A stretch of DNA of 64,000 nt from CALLVY01 sp937899855. Lineage in GTDB: Bacteria; Bacteroidota; Bacteroidia; Chitinophagales; Saprospiraceae. A program made the translations under genes and the position numbers. Shown one piece after another: positions 18,090 to 29,467 of this stretch. The stretch lies in NCBI GenBank assembly GCA_039820405.1, contig JBCBQC010000002.1:124001-188000 (forward strand). The letters run 5' to 3'. Under the pieces are notes generated by a model that saw only the letters and a list, made by a program, of their open reading frames with translations, was not told where the DNA came from and searched no databases. Numbering within the stretch: position 1 is the stretch's first letter; each line of letters opens with the position of its first letter.

Positions 18090-19220
18090 ATGGCCGGACT
18101 CTATTTCCACATTCCTTTTTGCCGGAAAGCTTGCCACTACTGCAACTTCCACTTTTCCACTTCCCTGCGGCAAAAGCCCGCCATGGTGGATGCCCTGATT
18201 CGGGAATTGACCCTGCGGGTCGATTACCTGCCCCAGCGCCAACTGGACTCGGTCTACCTGGGAGGGGGAACGCCCTCCCTCCTATCCGCCGACGACCTGC
18301 AGCGCCTCTTTGCGGCGGTCCACCAATACTACCAAATCAATCCCGAGGCCGAAATCACCCTCGAAGCCAATCCCGACGACCTGAATGCCGAGGTCCTCGC
18401 CCAACTGGCCGATAGCCCCATCAATCGCCTCAGTATCGGCATTCAGTCCTTCTCCGAAGCCGACCTCCGCTACATGAATCGGGCCCACAATGCCACCGAG
18501 GCCCACCGCTGTATCGAACTGGCCCAGGCCGCCGGTTTTACCGACCTGACCATCGACCTGATCTACGGCTCCCCCACCACCAGCGATGCCCAGTGGGCCC
18601 AAAACCTGGATACGGCCCTGGCCTTTGGCATCCCCCACCTCTCCTGCTACGCCCTGACGGTAGAGCCCAATACCGCCCTCGATCACTTTATCCGCAAGGG
18701 CAAAGCCGCCCCCGTGGAGGAAGACAAGGCTGCTCGCCACTTCGAACATTTGCAAGACATCACCGCCGCTGCGGGCTACTTGCACTACGAAATTTCCAAC
18801 TTTGCCCTTCCCGACCGCTTTGCCCGACACAATACCGCTTACTGGCAGGGCGTCCCCTACCTCGGCATCGGCCCCTCCGCCCACTCTTTTGACGGACAGA
18901 GCCGCCAGTGGAACCGCGCGCACAATGCCCAGTACCTCCAAGCCCTGGCCCGGGATGAGGTACCCTTCGAGCGGGAAGAACTGAGCATTCCCCAGCGCTA
19001 CAATGAGTACCTGCTTACGGGCCTGCGCACCATGTGGGGGGTTCAACTCGATAAAATCACGCAGCTCGGTACGGATTACCGCGAGCATTTTCTACGGCAG
19101 TGCCAAACCTTCTTGACGGAGGGGCTACTCCTGGAAACGGCGGGAGCATACCGCCTCAGCGCAGCGGGTAAGCTGCTGGCGGATCGGATTGCCCTGGCCC
19201 TCTTCTGGGAGGAGGATTAA
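18090..19220 (+). CDS. hemW: HemW, radical SAM heme chaperone
   Basis: A 376-aa coproporphyrinogen-dehydrogenase-like protein that binds heme and a [4Fe-4S] cluster and inserts heme into respiratory enzymes. The start is ATG 18090 (MAGLYFHIPF). The radical SAM cysteines are C11, C15 and C18 (CRKACHYC). The fourth nearby Cys found in true HemN (CxxxCxxCxC) is missing, since the next residues are NFHF, so HemW is preferred over oxygen-independent coproporphyrinogen oxidase. Other signatures are YLGGGTPSLL, RLSIGIQSF, DLIYGSP and the HemN C-terminal domain (YNEYLLTGLRTMWGV). It converges with the methylmalonyl-CoA mutase gene with 6 bp between them. Confidence 0.92.
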   Translation: MAGLYFHIPFCRKACHYCNFHFSTSLRQKPAMVDALIRELTLRVDYLPQRQLDSVYLGGGTPSLLSADDLQRLFAAVHQYYQINPEAEITLEANPDDLNAEVLAQLADSPINRLSIGIQSFSEADLRYMNRAHNATEAHRCIELAQAAGFTDLTIDLIYGSPTTSDAQWAQNLDTALAFGIPHLSCYALTVEPNTALDHFIRKGKAAPVEEDKAARHFEHLQDITAAAGYLHYEISNFALPDRFARHNTAYWQGVPYLGIGPSAHSFDGQSRQWNRAHNAQYLQALARDEVPFEREELSIPQRYNEYLLTGLRTMWGVQLDKITQLGTDYREHFLRQCQTFLTEGLLLETAGAYRLSAAGKLLADRIALALFWEED

Positions 19221-19226
19221 AGGGAC

Positions 19227-21356
<2,130 letters not shown>

Positions 21357-22470
21357 GGCTTCAAGATAAGCACATTCGGGAGGAATCTGGGTCTAATTCG
21401 TCTGGGATTTTGCGGGGGTCAGAAAATGTTAAAATCCCAAAAAACCATTTTTTTGCAAAATTTTTTCCCTAGTGTTTACGAGGCTTTGCGCGGATATATT
21501 TTTATTTATCCAAAGTAAGCTTATGGAATTTTGGTAGCAAAAGCGTCTATATAAGGAGTCTTTCTAATTCTCGAGCAAAGAAATTCTCCATTATTTACTG
21601 CGAACAGAGTTAGCGACTCTGGGTCTGGGTAGCGGAGCTGTACCAAAATACAGGAACCGCAAAGGGGTGCGATGAGCGATCGCACCTTGAGGGTGGGCCC
21701 ACCCAAGCCCCAAATTTTGCCCATCGAGTAAGGGCCAATTCCCCCAGCTGTTCTGCCGTTCCAACCGCTACCCCCCATTCTACTACTCTACCTCCCTCCA
21801 CCCCAATCATCAGCTCTCTCCCCGTGATGATGGTTGTCCCGCCAGCTTGGGGGGGGACAACCAGTTTGAGTGGGTCGTTCAAGCATCGTGGGATGCCCGA
21901 ACCTTTTCATAGACTTATATCTTTCTATTGTCATTAGGGAAAAGACGCTTTGACCCGTAGGCTATACGCGGGATGGGTTCCACCACTGGCTTACGCAACC
22001 AAACCACTCCTATCCCCAACTTCGCGAAGGGGCCTACGGTGCTAAGGCCCAGGTCCTACTGGCTTTAGCGCTAATAAGATTACAATGGCAAAGACAACAC
22101 GAAATGAAACTGTGGCAAGGGGAATGCCGCCCTACCGGTGTCGGCTAAGCTTTGGGTTAGTCTTTCAGCGCAGGCCCAATTTGGGCTGCGGTTTGCTTTA
22201 CACGTTTCTTAGAGTTCAAATAGTATTGGAACGAAGCTGTACCCTTCTACGAAACAAAGCTGTTTCTGATTCCATGGGCAAAGCTAAACCCCTTTTCTGT
22301 TAAAGTCAAGTTATCATTGTCAAACTTGGGTCTCCTTCGAAGACGCAGGGGGCCCACCAAATGAAAAGGGGGGTGCTGCTCAACACCCACCCTCTTCGAG
22401 TCGTCGAAAAACTACCAAAAATTGGTAGGCTTATCCTCGGCCCAATGCACTCAGCACACTGGGGTTTGTC
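21357..22470. other. 1.1 kb gene-poor, hairpin-rich interval
   Basis: No convincing gene in either strand; the open frames are short, overlap in several frames and lack family features. Base composition is patchy and inverted repeats are frequent. They include GGTGCGAT/ATCGCACC (21666-21686), TGGTTGTCCC/GGGACAACCA (21831-21863), GCCCAA-T-TTGGGC (22174-22186), TTCGA/TCGAA (22395-22408) and CTACCAA-AAA-TTGGTAG (22412-22428). The last may end the tonB transcript on the reverse strand. The stretch resembles decayed sequence or a dispersed repeat family rather than a coding region. Confidence 0.5.
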
Positions 22471-23238
22471 TTATTGAAGGATGTAGCGAATGGGGAGATT
22501 GTACTGTACCCGAACGGGGCGACCGCGCTGTTTGCCCGGCAACCATTGCGGCATCAGCTCCACCACGCGCAGGGCCTCCTGACCACAGCGGCCGCCGGGA
22601 TCCCGGAGAATCTCCAGATTGGTGATGCTCCCGTCTTTCTCGACCACAAAACGAACGACGGCCGTTCCTTCGATACTGCCTTGTCGGGCCAGGTCGGGGT
22701 AACGAATGTGGCGGTACACAAATTCCAGCATCTTTCGCTCCGCGCAGGCTTGGCGTTCGGCACGGGGCAGTGCTTCTTCTTCACAGCCCGGAAAGCGCGG
22801 CATCTCCTCCACGACCCGAAAGATTTCTTCGGGAACCTCGGTGGGTTCCGGGACGGGGAGTACGGGGGTGGGGGCGGGTGGGGTGATCCGGGGGCTGGGC
22901 GTGGGGGCGGGCTCGCGCTTGGGGTCGGCCGGGGTGGCGAGGAGATCGGGGACGGGTTCGGGCTCCGGTTCGGGGTCAAACTCTGGATCGTCGAGGGGGA
23001 GCTCGGGTCGGCTTTCGATGACGGGGGGTGGGGGCAGGGGTCGTGGCTTCTTATGAGCGGTGCGGATGACTTGAAAAAGGTCCTCTTCCGCCCCGGACTC
23101 CGCCATCAGATGGTGATCGTTGGGGAAATCCGTCGTCCAGTTGAAGGCCAACAGGAGGATGGCGAGGGCTCCAGCCAGACCAACTTTCAGGAAAATCGGA
23201 CGGTTTTTACGGAGTCGGGAAATGTCGGGTCGTTGCAT
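22471..23238 (-). CDS. tonB: Energy transducer TonB
   Basis: A 255-aa protein linking the ExbBD proton motor in the inner membrane to TonB-dependent receptors. The start is ATG 23238 (MQRPDISRLRKN); an earlier GTG at 23283 is possible. A basic N-terminus is followed by one membrane segment (about residues 19-35, VGLAGALAILLLAF). Then comes a periplasmic linker very rich in Pro, Glu and Asp (about 70-140) and the TonB C-terminal domain (about 165-255): IRYPDLARQGSIEGTAVVRF, VEKDGSITNLEILRDPGG and WLPGKQRGRPVRVQYNLPI. No exbB/exbD adjoins. A natural client is the receptor at 1.6-5.2 kb. Confidence 0.93.
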   Translation of the reverse strand: MQRPDISRLRKNRPIFLKVGLAGALAILLLAFNWTTDFPNDHHLMAESGAEEDLFQVIRTAHKKPRPLPPPPVIESRPELPLDDPEFDPEPEPEPVPDLLATPADPKREPAPTPSPRITPPAPTPVLPVPEPTEVPEEIFRVVEEMPRFPGCEEEALPRAERQACAERKMLEFVYRHIRYPDLARQGSIEGTAVVRFVVEKDGSITNLEILRDPGGRCGQEALRVVELMPQWLPGKQRGRPVRVQYNLPIRYILQ

Positions 23239-23535
23239 AATCCGTATATTTTGAAGGTTAAATGGGGCGACCAGCCGATCCACCCAGTTGGCGAATCGGT
23301 ACCAATACTTCAGGCGAGCAGTGGAAAATGGTGCCGGTGAACAATGCAGTACGGCGGCTTACTGCGGTCGTGCTTACGGGGGGATAGATGCGGGCCCAGT
23401 GCTTTTTGGCGTTCGCATTCGCTTTTTTCTGACGATAGGCCTAACTTTGGAAAGGCAAAATGAACAAATTGGCTCATTTTGCGATTCCTCAAACAGGAGC
23501 AGCGGAAGGTCTCCACCTTCCAGCTACAAAAAATG

Positions 23536-24789
23536 CCTATGATCAGCTACGAAAGGTTTGAATTGAAAAATGGACTCCGCGTCCTGGTACACGAAGATCA
23601 AAGCACCCCCATGGCCGCCGTCAATCTCCTCTACAATGTCGGGGCCCGGGATGAATCACCGGAAAAGACGGGTTTTGCCCACCTCTTTGAACACCTCATG
23701 TTTGGTGGCTCCCTCAACATCAGCGATTTTGATGAGCAAATCCAGTTGGCCGGAGGCGACAGCAATGCCTTCACCAACAACGACATGACCAATTTTTACA
23801 CCACCTTACCCGCCGCCAACCTCGAAACGGCCTTTTGGCTTGAATCGGATCGCATGCTCCAACTCAAGCTGACGCCGAAAGCACTCGAAACACAGCGTCG
23901 GGTGGTCATTGAGGAGTTTAAAGAGACCTGCCTCAATCAACCTTACGGCGACGTATGGCATCACCTCTCCGACCTCGCCTTCCGCATCCACCCCTATCGC
24001 TGGCCCGCCATCGGCCTGATTCCCCAACACGTTGAGGAAGCCACCCTCGATGATGTGCGCGAGTTCTTTGATACCTACTACTGTCCCAATAATGCCATCC
24101 TCAGCATCGCCGGCCCCGTCAAGAGTGCGGACATCCGCCGCCTCGCCGAAAAATGGTTTGGCGATATCCCCGCCGGCGCCATTCCGCTCCGGCAGCTGCC
24201 TCAGGAACCGCCCCAGCAACAACTCCAACAGCGCATCCAACGCGCCAACGTGCCCGTCGATGCCCTCTACCTGGCCTTTCATACCCCCGCCCGTGACCAC
24301 ACCGATTACTACGCCGTCGACCTCCTCTCCGATATCCTTTGCAATGGCAACTCCTCCCGACTTTACCGTCGCCTGCTCAAAGAACAGCAACTCGTCAACG
24401 CCATCGATGCCTACATCACCGGCAACATCGATCCGGGGCTGCTTATCATCGAAGCCAAAACCCGCGAAGGCATCAGCCTCGAAACCGCCGAGGCGGCGAT
24501 TTGGAAGGAACTCGAAAGACTCCAGAACCAGGCCATTAGTAAACGTGAGCTCGCCAAGTACATCAATAAGGTGGAAAGTACCCTGATCTTTTCGGAGACC
24601 AACGTCCTCAACAAGGCCATGAACCTCGCCTTTTTTGAATTACTCGACGACGTGGACCTCATCAATACCGAGGCCGAAGCCTACGCCCGGGTCACTACGG
24701 CCGATATCCAGCGCGTCGCGCAGCAAATCCTCACCCGAGAAAATTGTTCGGAATTGTATTATTTGGCTGGAAGTGGTGATGGCTTCTAA
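23536..24789 (+). CDS. M16-family zinc peptidase
   Basis: A 417-aa insulinase/processing-peptidase-type protease. The inverted zinc motif HLFEH (residues 50-54; His50, Glu53, His54) sits in GFAHLFEHLMFGGS. The third ligand region is EETCL-like, within VVIEEFKETCLNQPYGDVWH. The peptidase_M16_C half begins near residue 165 (FFDTYYCPNNAILSIAGPV). No signal peptide is visible from ATG 23536 (MPMISYERFELKNGL), so it is probably cytosolic; upstream in-frame codons to 23479 add no signal sequence. Bacteroidota often encode a pair, one active and one lacking the motif, but only the active type is here. Its stop overlaps that of the convergent gene downstream. Confidence 0.92.
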   Translation, partial: PMISYERFELKNGLRVLVHEDQSTPMAAVNLLYNVGARDESPEKTGFAHLFEHLMFGGSLNISDFDEQIQLAGGDSNAFTNNDMTNFYTTLPAANLETAFWLESDRMLQLKLTPKALETQRRVVIEEFKETCLNQPYGDVWHHLSDLAFRIHPYRWPAIGLIPQHVEEATLDDVREFFDTYYCPNNAILSIAGPVKSADIRRLAEKWFGDIPAGAIPLRQLPQEPPQQQLQQRIQRANVPVDALYLAFHTPARDHTDYYAVDLLSDILCNGNSSRLYRRLLKEQQLVNAIDAYITGNIDPGLLIIEAKTREGISLETAEAAIWKELERLQNQAISKRELAKYINKVESTLIFSETNVLNKAMNLAFFELLDDVDLINTEAEAYARVTTADIQRVAQQILTRENCSELYYLAGSGDGF

Positions 24790-25847
24790 GACTCCTCCAT
24801 CCGGTGGGCCATCCGTTGGATCGCCTCGACGATGTAGTCAAGTGCGGGTGGATAGTCGATGTAGCGGAGGTTGTTTTGGTCTTTTCCCCAAATGCTGATC
24901 GTGACGACTTTTTTGCGATTGCCGTAAGCCACGACGAGTCGGAGGGGAATGGGAGTGGGTTTGTTGTGCTTGCGCTCCTGACAAAAGTTGGATTCACAGT
25001 CGTACATCCGGTCGAATTCAAAGAACCGCTGGGCAATGATGTATTCCGCAAATTGCTCCAGTTCCTCACGCGGAATATTTTTCTTGGTGACGATCAATCC
25101 CTGCTCTTGACTTTTGAATTCCTTGATAAGACGGCCATCGCTCTTGATGTGGATGTAATCGCGCAAAATGGGATCGATGCCACCGTAGTAGCCGCCGCCA
25201 ATCAGTTCGATATTGATGTACACCAAATCCTCAGTCGACGACTTTTTCTTTTTCTTGCGTTTGCGCTTCTGACGCCGGGCCAAACTGCGCGCCCGCCGAC
25301 TCTCCCGGCTGGGGCCCATGGTCTCCACGATCACGTCGGGCAATTCATTAGCTGGCTTGACGAAGGGCGCATCCTTGCTCTCCACCCGGACAAAATGATA
25401 CTGGTAGGTCCCCTTACTGTTGGGCTGGGTAAACTCAAGCACCATCGTTTGATTGTCGACGTGGGCAATCTCAAATTTGTTGATGTGCTTGAAAGAGTAA
25501 AACAATTCGCTGCCACTGAGACTCCAAGCCCCACGCGTCATCCGACCGTTGAGAAACTGGCCGTAGGTGTAATCGTAGCGAAAGTGCAGGTAATAATCGT
25601 AGAATTCCTCCGCCTGATGGATGATGGTGTTGGATTCGAGGTGGATGGCGTAGGTGTAGCGCCACTTGGTTTCGATGATTTCCCGTTCTTGTACCGCGGG
25701 ATAGCGCGTTCCCCAGGCGAGGGAGTCAGCTTGCGCCCAAGTGGAGTGGAGTGGCATCCCAAGTCCTAGAAATAGGAGCAGGCAAGTGCGGAGCAGGGTC
25801 TCCGACCGGGATGTAAATGTAGTGTTTCTCCAGTTTTTTGGACTCAT
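24786..25847 (-). CDS. Exported protein of unknown function with a basic tract
   Basis: A 353-aa protein with a long signal peptide (about residues 1-39, hydrophobic TCLLLFLGLGMPL, ending STWAQ). The mature part is rich in Tyr and charged residues (FYDYYLHFRYDYTYGQFLNG). A strongly basic stretch near residues 195-210 (RRQKRKRKKKKKS) is followed by a C-terminal domain with NIPREELEQFAEYIIAQRFF and two Cys (DCESNFC). I recognise no family; the C-terminal half resembles small periplasmic domains of Bacteroidota. The start is ATG 25847; a GTG at 25877 is possible. Its stop (24786-24788) overlaps the stop of the convergent M16 gene. Confidence 0.7.
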   Translation of the reverse strand: MSPKNWRNTTFTSRSETLLRTCLLLFLGLGMPLHSTWAQADSLAWGTRYPAVQEREIIETKWRYTYAIHLESNTIIHQAEEFYDYYLHFRYDYTYGQFLNGRMTRGAWSLSGSELFYSFKHINKFEIAHVDNQTMVLEFTQPNSKGTYQYHFVRVESKDAPFVKPANELPDVIVETMGPSRESRRARSLARRQKRKRKKKKKSSTEDLVYINIELIGGGYYGGIDPILRDYIHIKSDGRLIKEFKSQEQGLIVTKKNIPREELEQFAEYIIAQRFFEFDRMYDCESNFCQERKHNKPTPIPLRLVVAYGNRKKVVTISIWGKDQNNLRYIDYPPALDYIVEAIQRMAHRMEES

Positions 25848-25922
25848 GGCCAAAAGGTTTGCAACGGGCAAGCGCACGCTTTAATCATACAGCACCAAAT
25901 CCATGCCTTTTCCTATATGTAA

Positions 25923-25967
25923 GGCCTAAAACGGGTAAGTTTCCCTTAAAAGTACCCGTTTTAGGCC
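25923..25967 (-). terminator. Long perfect hairpin after the FadL-type gene
   Basis: A perfect 15-bp stem, GGCCTAAAACGGGTA (25923-25937) pairing with TACCCGTTTTAGGCC (25953-25967), with a 15-nt loop, starts 11 bp after the stop at 25978. The T run on the reverse strand is weak; on the forward strand it is followed by ATTTTTAA. It could act in both directions. Confidence 0.7.
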
Positions 25968-25977
25968 ATTTTTAACC

Positions 25978-27474
25978 TCAAAATCTAAAACCCAGCGTCA
26001 TCATGATCTTGTGATTGACAAAATCGTTGTTGACCAATTGTTGTTCCTCCACTGACTCAAGCAGATAGGGGACGAAATCTTCCTCCTGAAAGAGCAGTCG
26101 ATAGGCCAAATCGATGAAAAAGCCTTTGGATCGGTACCCAAAGCCCGCCGTGTAGTAACTGTAGAGGAGCTCACCGTTCTGATTGGGATTGCCCGTAAAG
26201 CCCGTTCCCAGGCGGATGCGGTAGTCCTTCAGGGCCAATTCTCCTCCCAAACGTACGTTGAGGGCCGATTGGTAGAGATCATCAATGCTTTGGTTAACCT
26301 GCTCTTCAAAAAGGACATCTTCCGTAGCATCGCTGTTCCGGGTCAGGTTAAAATTAGCTGCGGTATAATCTATCCATTCGACTTCCGCCGAGATAAAACC
26401 CCGCCGCTTGATCAAGAAGCCCGCACTGGTTATGATCCGCCAGGGCGTTCGCAAGCCATATTCAAAAGCAGCGGTGGGCGAGGTTCTAAACTCGCGCTCT
26501 TCCTGGGCATTGTCACCGGTAAAGCTGTATTCCATTTCGGTAAAAAAGGTATCGTCCATGCTGTAGGCCGTGGGCGTATGCGCAGCCAGGCCCAGTCGAA
26601 ATGCCTGGCTAAAGCGATAGATCAGCCCCAACTTCAGGTTGATCCCCACACCGGTGGTCGTCAAGTCCTCGACAAAGCGCATGTCGTTGAAGAAGGGAAT
26701 ATCACCATCCTTTCCACCTCCCGTATCCTCCTCCTCGTAGGTTCTGCGCTCGCTGTAGCGCAAAATAGGGACCCCCAAGGTTGCTCCAAACTGTAGCTTA
26801 TTATTGTAATTTCCCCCCAACGCAAAGACCAACTCGTTCAGCGCACCCCGCGCCCGAATCCGCTGGGATTTCTGTACATCGGGTTGTCCTCCAAAGTCAT
26901 TGGCCCAGTTGCCCGCGACGCTGTCAAAGAAAATGGCGCCCGTTTCCAGAGCCAATCCCGCTTCGAAGGGGTCAAGATCCCCCGCAGATAGCGGATTCCG
27001 ATCGAAGTCGGTGGACAGCTCCACGAAGCGATCGACGTAGGACCCCGCACTCTTACCGGAATAGCTGAATTCCCGATTAAAGCTGGCCAACCGGTTGAAG
27101 CCCAGGGCAAAATTGAAGGTCTTCATCTTTCCCACCGGGCGCGTAGCGATGACCAAGCCCAGGTTGTTGAAGTTAAAACGCGTCCGATTGACGGTGGTAT
27201 CGCGTCCGTCGCTATTGAGGAGGCGCGAAGTATTGTTGGAAAATACGAGTGTGGGAGTAAAGGTCAGCTCGGAGGAGCGGTAGGTAGCCAATCCCGCCGG
27301 ATTGACGCTCACTACGGAGAAGTCGCCACCAAAAGCACCGATGGCCCCCCCCAGGCCAATCGTACGAGCGGTCCCACCCAATTCGAGAAAAGAATAGCGC
27401 AGGGCGTCGGCAGCATTTTGCGCCCCCAGGATACCGCAGCACAGCGTAAGTAGGGCCGAAAGAAGGTATTTCAT
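25978..27474 (-). CDS. OmpP1/FadL/TodX-type outer membrane transport protein
   Basis: A 498-aa outer-membrane beta-barrel in the family that admits hydrophobic molecules. A signal peptide (MKYLLSALLTLCCGILGAQ) is followed by the family N-terminal hatch, here ALRYSFLELGGTARTIGLGGAIGAFGGDFSVVSVNPAGLA with the NPAGLA motif near residue 60. Many amphipathic strands follow, and the chain ends in MMTLGFRF with the C-terminal aromatic. Bacteroidota members are often annotated hemin receptor, without direct evidence for that role. The start is ATG 27474 by the signal peptide. It is flanked by hairpins on both sides and looks monocistronic. Confidence 0.9.
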   Translation of the reverse strand: MKYLLSALLTLCCGILGAQNAADALRYSFLELGGTARTIGLGGAIGAFGGDFSVVSVNPAGLATYRSSELTFTPTLVFSNNTSRLLNSDGRDTTVNRTRFNFNNLGLVIATRPVGKMKTFNFALGFNRLASFNREFSYSGKSAGSYVDRFVELSTDFDRNPLSAGDLDPFEAGLALETGAIFFDSVAGNWANDFGGQPDVQKSQRIRARGALNELVFALGGNYNNKLQFGATLGVPILRYSERRTYEEEDTGGGKDGDIPFFNDMRFVEDLTTTGVGINLKLGLIYRFSQAFRLGLAAHTPTAYSMDDTFFTEMEYSFTGDNAQEEREFRTSPTAAFEYGLRTPWRIITSAGFLIKRRGFISAEVEWIDYTAANFNLTRNSDATEDVLFEEQVNQSIDDLYQSALNVRLGGELALKDYRIRLGTGFTGNPNQNGELLYSYYTAGFGYRSKGFFIDLAYRLLFQEEDFVPYLLESVEEQQLVNNDFVNHKIMMTLGFRF

Positions 27475-27603
27475 AATTTTTTGTTTAGGAAACATCCACA
27501 ATGGATTTACGGTTTTACAGCGCCATTTGGCTTTGCAAAATTAGAAAATAGACGCGGTAAAACGATGGATTAAAAATGCGGTTCGCAGAAAGGAAAGTAC
27601 GCT

Positions 27604-27647
27604 AAAGAAAATGGGTGGACAACGAATAAACGCAATCCACCCATTTT
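27604..27647 (-). terminator. Terminator after the Ser/Arg repeat gene
   Basis: A perfect 12-bp stem, AAAATGGGTGGA pairing with TCCACCCATTTT (27608-27647, 16-nt loop), lies 48 bp after the stop at 27696. On the reverse strand the second arm ends in TTTT and runs into CTTT, giving a moderate U tract. Confidence 0.7.
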
Positions 27648-27695
27648 GAGCCCGGGCAATCGAGCTGGCCCAATTGACGCGGGCGATTTATTCAG

Positions 27696-29210
27696 TTAGC
27701 GGCGACGTAGCGATCCACTGCTCCGGCTGCTGCGCGAGGAGGAGCTCGAACGGGTCGAAGAGCTGCGCCGCGAAGAACTGCCGCGAGACATGCTACCGCT
27801 GCTGCGCGACCGGCTGCTACCCGAGTATCCGCTGCTGCGGCTGCTACGCGAGGGCGAGCTGCTGCGCGTCGAACTGCTCCGGCTGCGGGAACTACCGCTG
27901 GAGACACCACTCCGGCTGCTGCGCGAGGGCGAGCTGCTGCGCGTCGAACTGCTCCGGCTGCGGGAGCTGCCGCTGGAGACACCACTCCGGCTGCTGCGCG
28001 AAGGCGAGCTACTGCGCGTCGAGCTGCTCCGGCTACGGGAACTACCGCTGGAGACACCACTCCGGCTGCTGCGCGAGGGAGAGCTGCTGCGCGTCGAGCT
28101 ACTCCGGCTGCGGGAGCTGCCGCTGGAGATGCCGTCGCTGCTACTGTTACTCCGGGAGGAACTGCTGCGCGTGCTGGTGTTGCCACGGGAGGTCTGGTAA
28201 CGCGGGCTGGAAGAAGCATTGGACCGGGAGGTCGAGTTGCTGGGTTCCAGGCCACTCCGCGTGTTCCGATCGCTGGGCTGGGTACGCGAATCATTGGTCG
28301 CTGCACCGCTTTGGCTATCACTGAGGGTCGAGACCGTACCTCTACCCGGGGTATTGCGTGAGTTGCTCGTGCGGGGGTTGTCTACCGTATTGATGATCGA
28401 AGTCGTCCCGCTGGTACGACCGCCCGTGCGACCGTTGGAGGGGACATTGCTGACCCGGCTATCGTTCCGCGTCGTATTGCGGGGAGCCGTACCTCTGGTG
28501 CTACCCGAGCGACGGGGACCGTAGTAGGCATTACCGCCGCGGTTGAAATTATTGTTGTTTACGTTATTGATGAAGACGTTATTGCCGCCGCCGTAGTAAC
28601 CTGGAGGGCACCAAGCATTGCCGCCGGCAAAACCACCGCCACCGAAACCACCGTTCCAGTTATTGAAGCCACCACCGAAGTAGGGGTCGTTCCAGCTGTT
28701 CCAGGCGTAGGGATTGTTCCAACGGTTCCAGCGGTTCCAGCGATTCCAACGGTTCCAGCGATTGAAACGGTTGAATCGGTTCCAGCTGTTGAAGCCCCAG
28801 ACGTCGTTATAGTAGTAGATGGAGACCCCGGGCTGGAAGAAGGGATCGTAGAAGGCCAGGTCGGTGAAAAAGGGATCGTAGTACCCAAAGGAACCGACGG
28901 GCCGACGGAAACGGCGGATGCGCGAGGTGTAGTAGTACCCGTAGTCCGCATCGTTGTTGTTCGCAAAGCGAGCGTCATTGCCGTAGTCGAAGGCCTCGCT
29001 GTCGAAGGCTTCGCTATCGTAGCCGTCGTTGCCAGCGTTATCGTAGGTAGAGTAGTCCTCTTCGTAATAAGTGTCCGAATCGTTGTATTCAAAGGACTCC
29101 TCCTCCAAATCTGGATCGTAGTAAATGTCGTCGTACTGCGCGGTGGCCAAGTTGGCCCATCCCAGCAGCAGTAAGGCAAGCATAAGGACAGATGAATTAT
29201 ATTTTTTCAT
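27696..29210 (-). CDS. Exported low-complexity protein with RWN and Ser/Arg repeats
   Basis: A 504-aa protein of unknown function. A clear signal peptide (MKKYNSSVLMLALLLLGWAN ... TAQ) fixes the strand and start. The modules in order are: an acidic Tyr/Asp/Glu region (about 25-95); a middle with RWN tripeptides in tandem (about 140-165) followed by Gly/Asn-rich sequence; a Thr/Ser/Arg-rich region; then about four near-identical 25-aa Ser/Arg repeats (about 360-456, built on SSGSSRSRSSSTRSSSPSRS), and a degenerate copy ending SLRRR. The 75-bp DNA repeats would also allow copy-number change by slippage. It is probably a disordered envelope or extracellular protein. No type IX sorting domain is seen. 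Confidence 0.82.
   Translation of the reverse strand: MKKYNSSVLMLALLLLGWANLATAQYDDIYYDPDLEEESFEYNDSDTYYEEDYSTYDNAGNDGYDSEAFDSEAFDYGNDARFANNNDADYGYYYTSRIRRFRRPVGSFGYYDPFFTDLAFYDPFFQPGVSIYYYNDVWGFNSWNRFNRFNRWNRWNRWNRWNRWNNPYAWNSWNDPYFGGGFNNWNGGFGGGGFAGGNAWCPPGYYGGGNNVFINNVNNNNFNRGGNAYYGPRRSGSTRGTAPRNTTRNDSRVSNVPSNGRTGGRTSGTTSIINTVDNPRTSNSRNTPGRGTVSTLSDSQSGAATNDSRTQPSDRNTRSGLEPSNSTSRSNASSSPRYQTSRGNTSTRSSSSRSNSSSDGISSGSSRSRSSSTRSSSPSRSSRSGVSSGSSRSRSSSTRSSSPSRSSRSGVSSGSSRSRSSSTRSSSPSRSSRSGVSSGSSRSRSSSTRSSSPSRSSRSSGYSGSSRSRSSGSMSRGSSSRRSSSTRSSSSSRSSRSSGSLRRR
27840..28130. repeat. 75-bp in-frame tandem repeats
   Basis: About four copies of a 75-bp unit encoding a 25-residue Ser/Arg repeat (SGV + SSGSSRSRSSSTR + SSSPSRSSR) inside the exported low-complexity protein. 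Copies differ mostly at third codon positions, so the protein repeat is better conserved than the DNA. This suggests selection on the peptide as well as recent duplication. Confidence 0.85.
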
Positions 29211-29467
29211 AAAAGAAAATTTTGAATGTAATTACCGAGACTCTCTTACAAGCTTTTCCGTAATTTATTATTTTTGTGGCTACTTTTTAGTTAAAACTCT
29301 ATTAAAGTGCATTTGGCGGCTGTTAAAAATGTTAAAATGTTCGGGAGGCTTTATTTTTGGGGCCCTGGACGGGCACTTTTCAACGTTGCCAGTACTTATT
29401 AAACACATCCGTAATGGCCTTGGTTGGCCAGGCTTTAAAAAATCATTCAATTACCCAATCTACATTC

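Noticed and set aside
18090..19220. Oxygen-independent coproporphyrinogen oxidase (hemN)
   Set aside because: The fourth Cys of the HemN motif is absent, and the length fits HemW.
22085..22303. 72-codon and 67-codon frames in the 21.4-22.5 kb interval
   Set aside because: Composition and sequence have no protein-like pattern, and hairpins run through them. No start signal is convincing.
27840..28130. Regular 75-bp repeats as a CRISPR array
   Set aside because: No unique spacers. The repeats are contiguous and in frame within a coding sequence, and no cas genes are present.
27674..28324. Long frames opposite the Ser/Arg repeat gene, one looking like a leucine-rich repeat protein (27790-28200) and one very Cys-rich
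   Set aside because: They are antisense shadows of the 75-bp repeats. The reverse-strand protein has a signal peptide, a start and a terminator; these have none.
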